Positions 34,198 through 46,505 of a stretch of DNA of 64,000 nucleotides are shown piece by piece. The translations under genes and the position numbers were made by a program. The notes beneath the pieces were generated by a model, which saw only the letters and a list, made by a program, of their open reading frames with translations, had not been told where the DNA came from and searched no databases. Position 1 is the first letter of the stretch. Each line of letters opens with the position of its first letter. Location: NCBI RefSeq assembly GCF_000346465.2, contig NC_034014.1:4079385-4143384 (forward strand). Reading direction: 5' to 3'. Origin of the DNA: Prunus persica. Lineage: Eukaryota; Streptophyta; Magnoliopsida; Rosales; Rosaceae.

Positions 34198-35143
34198 ATG
34201 GCTACCACCAAGATATACGTAGTGTAAGTATCTATATCCTTTTTTTCTTAATTTCTTGCGCACATGCATAATGCATTATTTGGAGGCATTGGATGTTGAA
34301 ACTACTTCTTGCAGGTACTACTCCTTACATGGACATGTCGAGACTATGGCACGCGAAGTACAGCGCGGTGTTAATGCAGTTGAAGGTGTTGAAGCAACAC
34401 TTTGGCAGGTAAGATCTTTGATTTGATTTGATTATAATTAACAACATATGCGAATGCTTGTAAGGCAGAGTGGCCCTTTAGTTTTTCTGAATTGATCTTT
34501 GTTTGACTTGATTAGAATGGAGCAGGTACCTGAGACACTTCCCAGTATCATTCTGCAGAAGGTGAAGGCCCCTCCCAAGGCAGATGATGTGCCGGAAATA
34601 AGGCCTGAGCAACTTGTGGAAGCTGATGGTTTCCTCTTCGGGTTTCCTTCTCGTTTTGGTGTGATGGCAGCGCAGTTCAAGGCCTTCTTTGATGCCACTC
34701 ATGAGATATGGGAAAAGCAAGCACTTGCTGGCAAACCTGCTGGGATCTTCTGGAGTACTGGATTTCATGGGGGAGGGCAGGAGCTCACTGCGTGGGTTTT
34801 CGCTTCTCCTCTGAAACATTTCGGCTATATATCGATTTACATATGCTCAACTTTATAGGTGCAATGCAACATTGTTTTCTTGTAGTTGATTTTTTGCCAT
34901 GATCTATTTGTTTGCAGATTAACCGCCGTAACACAATTGGCACATCATGGCATGATATTTGTCCCTCTTGGCTACACATTTGGAAGTGGCATGTTTGAAA
35001 TGAGTGAGGTGAAGGGTGGATCGTCTTATGGCTCTGGAACTTTTGCAGCAGATGGATCTCGTCAACCGACGGAGATAGAACTCCAACAGGCATTTTACCA
35101 GGGTAAATATGTGGCTCAATTTGCAAAGAAGCTCAAAAGCTAA
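34198..35143 (+). CDS. FQR1: NAD(P)H:quinone oxidoreductase, flavodoxin-like (FQR1/WrbA type)
   Basis: An FMN-binding enzyme that reduces quinones by two electrons and so avoids semiquinone radicals; the Arabidopsis member FQR1 is auxin-induced and plasma-membrane associated. Exons 34198-34223, 34315-34408, 34526-34791 and 34918-35143 join in phase to 203 aa, the normal length. The FMN-phosphate loop [44 protein letters not shown] and the [19 protein letters not shown] segment are all family hallmarks. A 5'UTR intron (33823-34109, AAG|GTAACA ... AAACAG|GTCG) is likely. It converges on anthranilate synthase, with 345 bp between stop codons. Confidence 0.94.
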
Positions 35144-35488
35144 ACCCTTTTAGCATAACAAATACGCTTAGGCTGTGTCTGGACAGAGGCATTTCAAGAT
35201 GTTATATGCTTTATGTGGTCTCAATATGAAAAGAACTATTAACCATAAGTTGATGAATGAAGAGTTCATCTCACTGCTTCCTTGATATTGCAATTGTGTA
35301 AGGTTTGCATATGCTTGTTATTAATTTGGTTAAACAGTACATACCCATAATCTGACATAATATAGTGTCCTAACATCAGATCTTTTTACTTTTATCAAAA
35401 TCACATGCCTCACCTCAACTCTGGAGTGTAAAATTGGAATTGCTGAAGAAAAAAAGGTGAAAACAGATTCTGTAGGTGAATAAAAACT

Positions 35489-38400
35489 TCATTTATCAAC
35501 AAACGAGGACTCAGCAAGATCAATAGCGCGCGCAAGAGCAGCAGCTTTGTTCTCACACTCTCTCTGCTCATCAGCTGGATCACTATCAGCCACAATTCCA
35601 GCCCCAGCTTGCAGATGAGCAACCCACTCTCGTCGCTTGTTCACATCCTTGTATGAATACATTGTATCGTACCGGAAGCTAGTTGGGAAAACAATAGTTC
35701 TCAGAGCAAGGGCAATGTCCATATTGCCAGAAAATGAAATTCCTCCAAAACCACCACTGTATGGACCACGTCTGGTTACTTCCAGCTGATCAATCAGCTC
35801 CATGGCTTTTACCTGCATTGCAGCAGAGAGCTAAAAATGAGGAGATTCAAGAATAAATTATAAGCAAGTCCATCTAAGATAGATTAGGAAATCTTCGCAT
35901 CAGGTTGCATATATCTACCTACTACATGTACCAATAATGGTATGATAATCCTATCCCTAACCAATTAGGTTAACCCTCTTCGACCGTTCAATGGCTGAAC
36001 TTGCAGGATTATACAGGTTAATCAACTCTTGGATTAAATGGATGGCAAATTATCCAATTAATTAGAAATGAAACAAATTTGCAAAACAAAAGGTGGAAAA
36101 TGGCTGATGATGAAAACCTTTGGTGCTCCACTGACAGTCCCAACTGGCAACGCAGTACGTAGAGCATCCCAGCTAGTTAAATCATCAAGTAACTCTCCAG
36201 TGACCTGCAATGACAATTGTAAATTTTCGTCCCTAAATTAAATTGATTGTTGTTGATAGTACACTGATGAAAATAACCTAAGAGTACATTCTTGTCATCC
36301 AGACTTTGGAAATTATATCCATGAGAAAAAAAATTATGAAAGTAATGTCTTAGTTATTAATCTCTAAAAGATATTAGGCTACCTATTAAGTGCATTGCGA
36401 AAGGAAATACTTACCGTAGAACTTATGTGCATGACATGGGAATAACGCTCGATGTTCATGAGCTTCTCAACCTTGACAGAACCAGGTTTTGAGACCTGCA
36501 CGAACAAATTATTAAGCACGTGATTATGGGTACAAGATACTAAAGAAACATAGCAGATTATGATACAGATCTAATAAATATAAGCAGTAGTGGTCACTTA
36601 AGGCATGAACAGAAAAGCCACCAAGTGTAAACTTTTTTAGCCGATGCTGAATAACGAAATATTGTTTCCTACCACTGACAGAAAAGATACAGTAGACTGA
36701 GAATTGCTTTCTACAAAAATAGAAAATAGTTCCACTTCATACTATATGGAACCTCCACATTGGCCCAAAGTCAACAAGGCACACCATCAAATATTGAATC
36801 TCTAGTTCAAAGCAAAGTAGACTCTTCAGACTCTCTCATTCCAGAATAAACCACTACAAAATAACACACCTTTTTGAGCGAAATTTGCAAGATGGTAACG
36901 CATATTGACTTACTAGGATGTTTCAAACACCAAGGGACAAGAATGATATACAATTAATCCATCAGAATGAATCCTCGGGACATTGGCGTCTGCCAAAAGT
37001 AGACTATTAAGGATTGCATCTCAACCTCAAAATTACAGTATATTTACAGTTTTACAATCTTAGAGAATAACATTCAGCATACATTAGAATGTGAATAAAT
37101 ATATAAATAGGAGAAAGATAAAAGTATAAACCTTCCCGACATCATTCCTCCCCAAGTCTACAAGCATGATGTGCTCTGCACATTGCTTTTCATCATTCAA
37201 AAGCTGTTTTTCCAACATTAAATCTTCTTTAGCTGTTTTTCCTCTTCTAACAGTCCCAGCAAGCGGTCGATTGGTGATCGTTCTCTATTAACAAAAATAA
37301 AAAAATGCACAACTGAGCAAATTTACAACTAATGAAAATGACATCCCTATGGCAGGAAAACTAAAGTAAACAAAGAAAACATAATATGTAGGACATCTCG
37401 TACAAATTATCAAAGGTCAAGTAATATTACGATTACACACATAATAAGAGGCTTAAGAGCTAGCAACAGAATAACATAAAAACTTCAGATGTTGAAATTT
37501 TTAGGACATCTAGTTGTGCTTACCTTCTTGACGTGTGTAAGGATTTCTGGACTTGAAGCAACCAGAATACAGCCTCGAGCCTGATCACATAAGTATGTAC
37601 TTATAATCTCAGAATTACAAGGTGAACAGGAAAATTAAAAACAATGGTTCACTGAAAAGGAAGCAAACCTGCAAATAAGTCATATAAGGACTTGGATTCA
37701 CTATCCTCAATGCTCGATAAATTTCAAATGGGTCTGCAAATGTTCGCCTCTCGAAACGCTGACTTAAGACAATCTGAAATATATCCCCAGCTAGGATGTG
37801 TTCTTTGGCTTTCAAAACTGCCTCCTTGTATTCCTCACTTGTCAAGCTCGAATTCTCCAATTCAGGACCAAAAAGTTGAGTGTTGAACTCTATTGAACCT
37901 GCAGGCAGCCTTGGGCTGAAATTGACAGTTGATACATTCTTACATCAACCTTATGATTACAAAAGAAAATGTAATGAAAAGTATGGAAAACTAACTCCCC
38001 ACTAAATAAAATAAAATAATTTTTTTATATAAAATAAATCAAATAAAAAACCACACCCCCAATACCTTTATTACATAAGCATAAGTTTGAAATAAAAAAT
38101 TGATTTAAAGAGGATGGGATGAGTAGAACATAGGACAGGAACAAAAACTCACAAAAGAAAAATATAAAAGAAACACGAAAGAAAGGAATTGATTACTCAC
38201 GTGATAATGTCATGCACTCTAGATACCAATGTTTCCAATCTATTTATTCCATCATTGAAGGCCTCCTCAACAGAAGAATATTGATCTAATTGCACCCAGT
38301 GAATTACATGTGCTTTCTATAGTAGACAAAATTAAGAAATAAAAATGGTTATACTCACAAAAGGTAGCATCCTATTTTGTTCAAATCAAAATACAGCCAA

Positions 38401-40295
38401 AGCTTGCAATTACCTAATTCTCCTAGTTCTACATATGGAGTAGGATGCAAATATCTTGTTTCACCATGGAGGAAAAAGCGAACAAGAACTTTGAAGGGAA
38501 AAAAAAAAGAATATAAGCAAAAGAGAGAGTAATTTGGAAGAAAGAAACTCTTTTAGCAAAGGAAGTAGATGAATTTATGTTGACATGCATTTGAATCTAA
38601 GTGTCTCAATCTATTTATTTCTCTTCACTGAAATCTAGCGTGAAAATCTAAGTACCTTCTCCACATGATCGAAGACTATCACATCATCATAAAGGCCAAG
38701 ATGAACATCAGGAAGATTTCTGTCATCTGGTGGTGCACTTGCAAATGGCAGCTTTTTCGTCTCAACATAACGCACTGTATCATAGGAGAAGTAGCCAACC
38801 CACCCACCTGGTTAAAGAGAGTGGATGTTATTAAGCACCAACTAGTGACTTCAAAGATCGCCATTGTCCTAGGACCGAATTAGACAATAATACGAGGATA
38901 AATTTATGGCAATTTTGTGACAAATAATTATATCAAACAATACATAGAATTCATGTCAACACAGTACATGTACAGATTAATAAAATGTACAGGAAGAATA
39001 TGAGTAAGGCTAGTCCAAAACTTTGACACAAACAAAGTGAAAAAATTAAGCAAAGCATGTTCCCTTTTTTCAGAATAACTTCACCACAACTTCATGAGTC
39101 TAAGTTGTGTAACATTAATGAACAACATACAAGGAGTGTTGGTTTGTTTAGAACTGAGAGGATTGAGATATGGATACTATGAGAAAATTTAAAGTACGTT
39201 ATTCTACCACAAAATGCTTCTGGAAGTTCATCAACAAGTTGGGGTGTCCATCCCTCCATGATTCTCCGGGGAACAGTCATTGGATCTTCCACGATCTCCT
39301 CTGTCCTACACCCTTCTCTGTGGTCCATAATGGTAACCATGTTCTCTTTTGCTACGATTTCAATGGACGGTTGGGCTCCAATAACACTGTACCGCCCCTA
39401 GCAAAAGATTGACATAAAAATTTAATAAGTGATCCAGTATTATCTAAGGTTAAACCCAAACGAATACAAATGTGAAAAAGACTGAAGGGCTTACAACATT
39501 AGAGTCCTTGGAACCCGGCTCAACTGACTCAAACAGAAAACTTGGAGCATCTCTGTCATCCTCCTTAACCAGACACCGGTATGCAAGCACAGGAGTTAAG
39601 TGATCAGAGAATATGCTTCGATACAGAGGAATTAAATTCCCTTTCTTTGAAGCCTCTACAAACTTCTCTGATTGGTCCGCTGGAGGAATTAATCACACCA
39701 ATCAAACCTCACATTAACACATTACAAACAAAACTCATCTAAGGATGACAATCTACTTTCCTATAAATCAAATACCAAAATTTCTGAGAAAGGTTGGGAA
39801 AAGAGAGTAAATTTTGAATTATGATATTGTTTATATACTTCTCAATTTGGGACCAAATATAACAAAGACCACAACTATTAGTGTTCAGCTTGTAGGAGCC
39901 AAATTAGCTTTTATAATGTAAACCAAAATACCATTAAGTACAAAGCTTAGAAATTCAATTTCTTTTCTTTCCCCTGTTTTCTCCTTGACCAAACAGACAC
40001 CAATACTCAAAATGTGAATGCTCAATATGCATTTCCTCTTAAAATTCTACACTTTCTCAGAAACCAACCAATCATAGCCGAGAAAATCAACATGCATATT
40101 CCACCATTTCCTCACAAGATAACGAGAAAATGTACCTAATGAAGGAGATGAGAGGGCCGAGCATCTCAATGTACGGACACGCGGAGTGGCGCGAAGCAGA
40201 GCTAGAGAGCTGGAGGCTCTGCCGCTAACGGAGACCGTTGGCGGTGATGTAAGAGTTGACGGCAGTTGACGGGAGCCAACGGCTAGGGTTTCCAT
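35489..40295 (-). CDS. ASA2: Anthranilate synthase alpha subunit, chloroplastic
   Basis: First committed step of tryptophan synthesis: chorismate plus glutamine (via the beta subunit) to anthranilate, in the plastid. Eleven exons: 40295-40136, 39679-39495, 39397-39208, 38807-38656, 38316-38201, 37915-37669, 37580-37524, 37284-37132, 36495-36415, 36204-36118 and 35812-35489. All join in phase to 583 aa. A Ser/Arg-rich transit peptide starts [15 protein letters not shown]. The N-domain has [16 protein letters not shown] then [10 protein letters not shown], the region that binds feedback-inhibiting Trp. The chorismate-binding part has [30 protein letters not shown] written here as [37 protein letters not shown] and [20 protein letters not shown]. 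The symbol rests on gene order beside CDC6 and PH1 (ASA2 in Arabidopsis). Confidence 0.94.
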
Positions 40296-40857
40296 GGTGA
40301 AACAAAACGAAAGCAGGCTGATTTGAACTTTCTGTTTCGGTCGGTTGAGTTTTGAATATAAGAAGTCAGTTGTCAGAGGATGATACTGGAGAGGAGTGTA
40401 GCAGAGCCACACAGGCTATTGGGCTTTTGACTTGGGCTCAACATCTCTCAAATATGGAAATACAACATAGCACTTGAATATGGAAATAAAATTATTAGAG
40501 ATTATATTTTCGAAAAATATAAACACCTGAATATGTGATGCAGCACGGAAGCTTAAATTAGAAGAAAATCTATGTTTTCAATTAAGAAAGATCCTTGAAT
40601 CTACGAGGAGAAAAAAAACTCTCAAAGAGAGATATTTAGTTTATAGTGAAGTTGAAAATTGACAAGTGCATACATGAACTAATATTGCTATAGATGATGC
40701 ATGAACTATAGGCAAGTGCATACATGAACTAGAGTACTCATGAACAGTTATTAATGAAATACATGAATTTAACATTAAACATGTGTTTAATTTATTTATT
40801 ATGTAAATAACCCAGAATAATTGTTCATTGAACCTTGCTCTTGATTATGATGCATCA

Positions 40858-42683
40858 TCATACTCCCTTGCTTGAAGAAAACTCTGACTTTGAGTTTTTG
40901 CGAGGATTGTCAACGCCATCTAGAGGATAATACTCAAACAAGTCTGCCACATTAAATGTGAAAGAGATGCCCATGTCCATTGGCGGAGCCAATTAAGACC
41001 CACTAGGGTCACTTGACCCTTCTCAACATTTTGAAAATATTATATTTATCTATGTTATCCAAGTTGTTTTATAGCTATATTTACTATATTGACCCTTCTT
41101 ACAAAGGTAAATTGTCTACAATGAACATGAATATGATTTAAATTTGTTTTCATGTCTTCATATGTCATTTATATGTTTGTGTCATGGATTTTATTTGATT
41201 TTCTCATTCTATCTAAAATCAACTTTAATACTCTTTCATTATTTTAAGTTGCTAGAATTTAGGTTATATTTACTTAGATATTAAATTTGAGATATTGAAA
41301 TTTAATCATTATAATGAATTCTTATATACATTTTCCTATAAAAACTAAGTTCATTGTAATTATAAAGCCATTTAAAGTTGACCATCCTTGATAGAATTTC
41401 TGACTTCGCCACTGCCCATGTCAACTGGTAGCTCGACAACATAAGTATTGTCATTAATCTTTCGTGTGATTTGGTATGGTCCATATTTTTTATCTTTCAG
41501 CTTATTATAAGTTCCAGTAGGAAATCAATCCTTTCTCAAGTAAACCATCACTAAATCACCTTCTTGAAAAACCTTATAGCGTCTCTTCTTATCAGCGGCT
41601 TCTTTGTACTTCATGGTTGCTGCTTCTAGGTGTTCTCGAACCTCCTTTTGGACAACTGAAATCCTTTCGACCATATTTTCTGCATCGATGCTTTTCCCTA
41701 GCAATTTAGGTAAAGGGAACAAAACATGCGTGTATCTTCCACATACATTGTCCAAAACATGCTTTAGAGGATGATAATAAACAATAGTACATGGAGACAC
41801 ATGCTTTAGAGGATGATAATAAACAATAGTACATGGAGACTTTCTAGTTGAGCGATTAGCAATGTTGTTGTATGCAAACTCAGCTTGTACTAAAGCCAAA
41901 TCTTATTGTTTGGCCTTGTCTCTAGAAATACAACGAATAAGATTTCCAAGAATACGGTTGATCACTTCAGTTTGGCCATCTATTTGTGGGTGACTGGTAC
42001 TGCTAAAGTTGAGAATAGTATCAAATCATCGCCACAAAGTCCTCTAAAAGTGGGATAAGAACTTAGTATCACAATCTGAAGTGATGGATTTAGGGACACC
42101 ATGCAACCGGACAATCACCTTGAAAAAAGGATTAGCAATGTTTGTATTGTCTGTTGTTTTCTTACAAGCCACAAAATGTGTCATCTTTGAATATCTATCC
42201 ACAATCACAAATATTGAATCCATACCTCTTTGAGTTCGAGGTAAATCCAAGATAAAGTTCATAGACAAATCTTCCCAAGAAACCTCCGGTATAGGTAAAG
42301 GAATGTAGAGACTTGTGTTCTATGACTGCCCTTTAGAGACTTGACATATTGGACACTTCTTTACATAATTCTCCATATCAGACTTCAATTATGGCCAATA
42401 ATACCTTTCTTCTGCAAGAGCTATTATTTTATCTGTGCCCAAATGCCCACTTAATCCGTTGCTATGGAGGTCGCGAATTAAATGCTCTCTCAATGATCCT
42501 CTTGGAATGCCCAACTGATTCCCTCGAAATAAATAGCCATCATAAATATGCATATTATCCACCACTTTTCCCAATTGCAATTTTTTCCAAACACCAGCAA
42601 AATCCTCATCTTCACAGTACAATTCCTTGAGACAACCAAATCCAATTACTTCAGCACGCATGGTCACAAGGATGCCCTCCTGC
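40858..42683 (-). pseudogene. Ty3/gypsy integrase remnant, truncated and nested
   Basis: Minus-strand fragments in the normal gypsy order: a pre-integrase H2C2 part (DLHSNGLSGHLGTDKI, ERYYWP), integrase core ([40 protein letters not shown]), FAYNNIANRSTRKSP, and a chromodomain-like end ([33 protein letters not shown]). In-frame stops and frameshifts are present. No LTRs are found. A 39-bp tandem duplication at about 41753-41840 repeats PCTIVYYHPLKHV. One MITE is inserted at its 3' end (40978-41412) and a Harbinger-type element interrupts its 5' side at 42687. Confidence 0.87.
40978..41412. mobile_element. Mutator-like MITE nested in the gypsy remnant
   Basis: Flanked by the direct repeat TGCCCATGTC (40968-40977 and 41413-41422). 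Ends are imperfect inverted repeats, CATTGGCGGAGCC versus GTGGCGAAGTC. Removing it restores the gypsy chromodomain reading ([15 protein letters not shown]). The 9-10 bp duplication suggests a Mutator-like transposase. Confidence 0.8.
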
Positions 42684-42686
42684 TTA

Positions 42687-44809
42687 GAGCATTTCCACCA
42701 GTTGCCTCTTGCCATGGCAAGATTAGCCCTAGGGCAGGCACTATTCACATGAATAGTGCCTGCCCTAGCCCCCTCCAGCAAAATGTGTTTCCAGCAGTTG
42801 GGGCTTGCCATGGCAAATACTATTCATTTTTTTATTTTTTTCACAACTTTGTTTACTTAAACAATTAATTTGGATAATATTTTCGGATAAGATTTTTGGG
42901 TTCCTACGTGTCAATACTATTCATATCAGATAAGATTTTGGTTGTGGTTTGTTTTTAATGTATGGAATGTTTTGAATAAAAAGGATTTTTGTTGAATATT
43001 TTCTTTATTGACTAAAAGAAAAGCAATACAACTAATAATAAAATAAAATACATGAATTAAACAAAACAAAAAATACAATGAAATAAAAGGGACATGAATT
43101 AAAGAAAACAAAAAATACAATGAAATCAAAGGTACATGAATTAAAGAAAACAAAAAATACAATGAAATCAAAGGCAAGTAAACTAAGACATGAAAGGCAA
43201 ACAAACTATTTTAATGGTTTCCATCATTTAACCAATCCGTGTTGCTAGGTCCATCGTCACGAAAAAGTCTTCGTCTCATAATATCCCTTCATTCTAGCTT
43301 CCAATATTATTTTGTTTCAGGGGACATATGGCTTGTATCCATGGCCATGGTTTCCCGATCTTTTTTTTCAATGTTTTGTTCGCGTACATACTCCCTTTCT
43401 TTGCGTACATACTCCCTTTCTTTTGCATATTCTACTTGAATAGTCATATCGTGCTCTTGTTGTTTCAAGTCCATTTCAATTCTCATGGCTTGGTGCTTTG
43501 AAAGTTCCTCCAAAAATTGAGATGCATTCTTGCTAGAATTACTCCCTCTCTTCGCCTTCGCCGCCTTCCTCCCAATAGGCCTTGGCTCATTTTCAATGGG
43601 TGAGTCTAGATTCATCGGGGAATCCATAGGTGAATCCGATGCCGGCGTCTCATGAAGTGGAGTCTCGTTCAAGACTACCGTCGGACCGGTTGGAATAATT
43701 TGGAATCTCTTACAAGTCTTCACCACCTCCCAATAATGGGTATGGTTGAAACTTTTTTTCCCTTGGCCAGTAGCACCAAACCACATTTGTGCTTGTATAA
43801 TCTATAAAAAAAAATGAAATGGAAATGCAAGAGAATTTTTAAAATATTGGCAATGCAACATGTAAAAAAAACTAATGGAAATTAAAGAAATAAAAAAAAA
43901 ATGCAACATGTATTAAAAAAAACTAGAGACATATTAACAAAATATATAAATTGCAAGAAACATTTAAATAGAAATTAATATGACATAGAAATTAATAAAA
44001 GAAAAATGACAAATAATTTACCTCACTGCTAAGATTTTCTCCGTTTCGATGGTTGTCAATCGCTTTTGCTAAGGCATTTCTCCATTTCCCCAGCTCTTTA
44101 TTAAGAACTTTCCACCTACTGGATAATGTCATTTCTGTACGTGTAGAACTAATTGCCCTTTCACAAAATGCTTGATGAATTTTTTTCCACATATGAGAAA
44201 ATTTAATCTCATTGCCCGTTACGGGACAATGACTAACTTGGACCCAAGCCTCACACAAGCTAACATCTTCCATCATGCTCCATGCCCCTCCATTTTCATT
44301 AGAAGAACCCATAATATGCTAGAAAAAAATTACAACTTCAAATTGAAAAAATATTGAATAGAAAGTGAATAAAATTTGAGGAGAAAGTGAATAATAGTAG
44401 AAGGAGAAGAAAATATATGAGGATTTGGTGTTAAAAGTGAAGAGTATTTGTTGGTATTTATACACAAAAAATTCTGTAATTTTTTAAAAAAAATTCGATT
44501 TTTTTTCAATTGTTTTTGGCAGAAAAATTAGCTGCCGTTGGATTGAAGAAAAAATTCTAATCGGAGCAACCAGAGGCCGCCACGTGTCAAGGAGCCGTTG
44601 GCGGCCATTGTAGCGCTGATTTCAAATCTCCAGGGCTGACGCCAGCATGGCGTCAGCTATTTTGTCCCAGAGCTCGGGCCGAATTCGCCTTCGGGCCTGC
44701 CTATTTTGGTGGCCCCCACTCTCGCCCGAGCTGAACCTTTGCTGCTGGACTTCGTTTTTTGCCCCAAACCCCCCCCAGCCCGAGTCCACAAGCACTGCTG
44801 GACTTGCTC
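42687..44809. mobile_element. PIF/Harbinger-like element carrying only the Myb-like ORF1
   Basis: 2123 bp, flanked by TTA (42684-42686 and 44810-44812). Termini GAGCATTTCCACCAGT and, from the other end, GAGCAAGTCCAGCAGT are inverted repeats. Inside are subterminal palindromes (CACTATTCACATGAATAGTG), a 45-bp-period triplication near 43045-43175, and a two-exon gene for the Myb/SANT-like accessory protein. No DDE transposase frame was found, so it needs a partner for movement. Confidence 0.87.
43307..44312 (-). CDS. Myb/SANT-like ORF1 protein of Harbinger element
   Basis: Exons 44312-44022 and 43801-43307 join in phase to 261 aa. The N-terminal trihelix/Myb-like domain reads WSMMEDVSLCEAWVQVS, HMWKKIHQAFCER and SSRWKVLNKELGKWRNALAK. 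Exon 2 begins IIQAQMWFGATGQGKKSF, HYWEVVKTCKRF, and continues into a low-complexity middle and a charged, repeated C-terminus (KEREYVRKEREYVREQN). Such genes are often mis-annotated in plants as NAM-associated or glutathione S-transferase T3-like proteins. In active Harbinger systems this protein binds element ends together with the transposase. The frame here is intact. Confidence 0.85.
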
Positions 44810-45008
44810 TTAAAGCACCAGCAACACGATCAAAATTGCACTCGTAACTAAATTTGAAAATCAACTCATAATTAATTCTTCTTGCAGTCACTAAAACAAG
44901 CTTTCACAATCTCTTACGTATCAACTGGACCTGCACAGTTCAGTGCTACAATGATTAGATCCTTCTAAATTGGAACCAAAATCATATTAAGTTAGTTTGC
45001 TAAAAATT

Positions 45009-45015
<7 letters not shown>

Positions 45016-45054
<39 letters not shown>
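45016..45054 (+). repeat. Poly(A) run of about 39 bases
   Basis: An uninterrupted A homopolymer, possibly a retroposition tail or a slippage-prone microsatellite. The sequence before it was not recognised as a SINE. Confidence 0.9.
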
Positions 45055-45056
<2 letters not shown>

Positions 45057-45114
45057 AGGGTGCCGCCAGGTTGCCAATGCATACAATTGGAATAAATCTA
45101 AAAAAATAAATAAT

Positions 45115-45522
45115 TCAAATCATTGAATCCCGTTCGAACATTGAACACGGATGCCGTACTTTCATGAAAAGAGAAAGAGAGATTGAGGCCAAGAAATTAG
45201 TCATATTATATTGAAGAATGTCCATGGCCGACTCTACACGTTCCAAAGTACAACGGTCGACAACATTTGAGCTATGATCATCCAGAGAAGAACTATTCAA
45301 GAAAACTATGGAGTCCTTAACACATTGCTTAACGCAGCTGTAATATCCAGGAGATCGACACAGCTCCATTGCAAGGCAATGTCCTTCGCATCCATTGTAA
45401 CAGGTCATGTTAAGAGTTCTTCTCTGATGAGAAATTGAAACCCTATTGATAGAAGAAGCCACATTATTGCCTTGTAAAACAAGAAACACAAATAATGCAA
45501 CCAGCAATGTCATTAAATTCAT
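45115..45522 (-). CDS. Small secreted cysteine-rich peptide, unknown
   Basis: An open frame of 135 aa. The first 24 residues (MNLMTLLVALFVFLVLQGNN plus VASS) are a clear signal peptide. Six cysteines follow as C41-x3-C45-x3-C49-x5-C55-x7-C63-x3-C67, with two more Cys later. The paired CxxxC spacing recalls alpha-hairpinin or thionin-like plant peptides, but the family is not recognised with certainty. The remaining C-terminus is unremarkable. No intron is needed. It is isolated between a transposon block and MITEs, so it could be a young or decaying gene. Confidence 0.5.
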   Translation of the reverse strand: MNLMTLLVALFVFLVLQGNNVASSINRVSISHQRRTLNMTCYNGCEGHCLAMELCRSPGYYSCVKQCVKDSIVFLNSSSLDDHSSNVVDRCTLERVESAMDILQYNMTNFLASISLSLFMKVRHPCSMFERDSMI

Positions 45523-45640
45523 ATTGCAATTGTGTGTATAATATTTCTAAATATCCATGGTTCCCTTGAGCAATTTATAGTGTAACATTTTGACTGTATA
45601 TGCAGATGATTGGTTGCATAGAAATTGTGTGTATATATAT

Positions 45641-46024
45641 AGTGAGTTCGATTGACGGATCCCTCAAATAAGCTTATTTGAGAGACATCCTTGTAGAGCC
45701 CATCATACATTGTATTTCATTAATCAAAATTGTCTATTTTGTAGATATTCATTCGAAGATCATCTCTGCAAAAAATCACTGAATCCTATATCATTTGACT
45801 GCTCAATTAAATTATTGAACTTTAGTACTTTCTTAAAGCATCGTATTCATTGATTTTGTAAGACACAATTAGATGTCTAAACGGTATCCGATTTGTCTTA
45901 TTTTTTTGTAAGGATGATCTATGAATGAAGACCTAAAAATTATTTGGATCATTGAAAAAAATTGTAGGGTAAGGGCGTCCCTCAAATAAAATTATTTGAG
46001 AGATCCCTCAATAGAAGAAGACTG
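45641..46024 (+). mobile_element. GAGGGATCCCTC MITE family (copy b)
   Basis: Left end contains GGATCCCTCAAATAAGCTTA; right end CTCAAATAAAATTATTTGAG then GATCCCTCAATAG. Internal blocks match copies c, e and f. TATATATA lies at both flanks. Confidence 0.85.
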
Positions 46025-46075
46025 TATATATATAAATTTATTTGAAGGATCCCTCAACCGAAGCTCGCTATCTCG

Positions 46076-46104
<29 letters not shown>

Positions 46105-46108
<4 letters not shown>

Positions 46109-46505
46109 GAGCTTCCATTGAGGGATCCCTCAAATAAACTTATTTGAGAGACACTCCTTGTAGGCCACACTCCGTATTGTATTTCATTAATTCAAACCGT
46201 CTGTTTTGTAGATACTCATTCAAAGATCATCTCTACAAAAAATTACTTGAATCCGATATCATTTGACCACTCATTTGAGTTATTGAAATTTTAGTACTTT
46301 ATTGAAGGAACGTGTTCATTGATTTTGTAAAACACAATTAGATGTCGAAACGTTTTTCGATTTGTCTAATTTTTTGTAAGGATGATCTATGAATGAAGAC
46401 TTAAAAAATAGATGATTTGGATCATTGGAAAAAAAATTATAGGATACCTTAAAGGGTGTCCCTCAAATAAAATTATTTGAGAAATCCCTCAATAGAAGGA
46501 AACTG
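46105..46505 (+). mobile_element. GAGGGATCCCTC MITE family (copy c)
   Basis: About 400 bp between (TA)n runs. Starts CAGAGAGCTTCCATTGAGGG and ends (reverse complement) CAGTTTCCTTCTATTGAGGG. Terminal inverted repeats are about 45 bp and themselves contain nested palindromes (TTGAGGGATCCCTCAA). Same orientation as copy b, 80 bp away. Confidence 0.88.

Noticed and set aside
42926..43204. Hydrophobic 92-codon ORF with repeats
   Set aside because: It is a reading of the 45-bp-period AT-rich triplication inside the Harbinger element.
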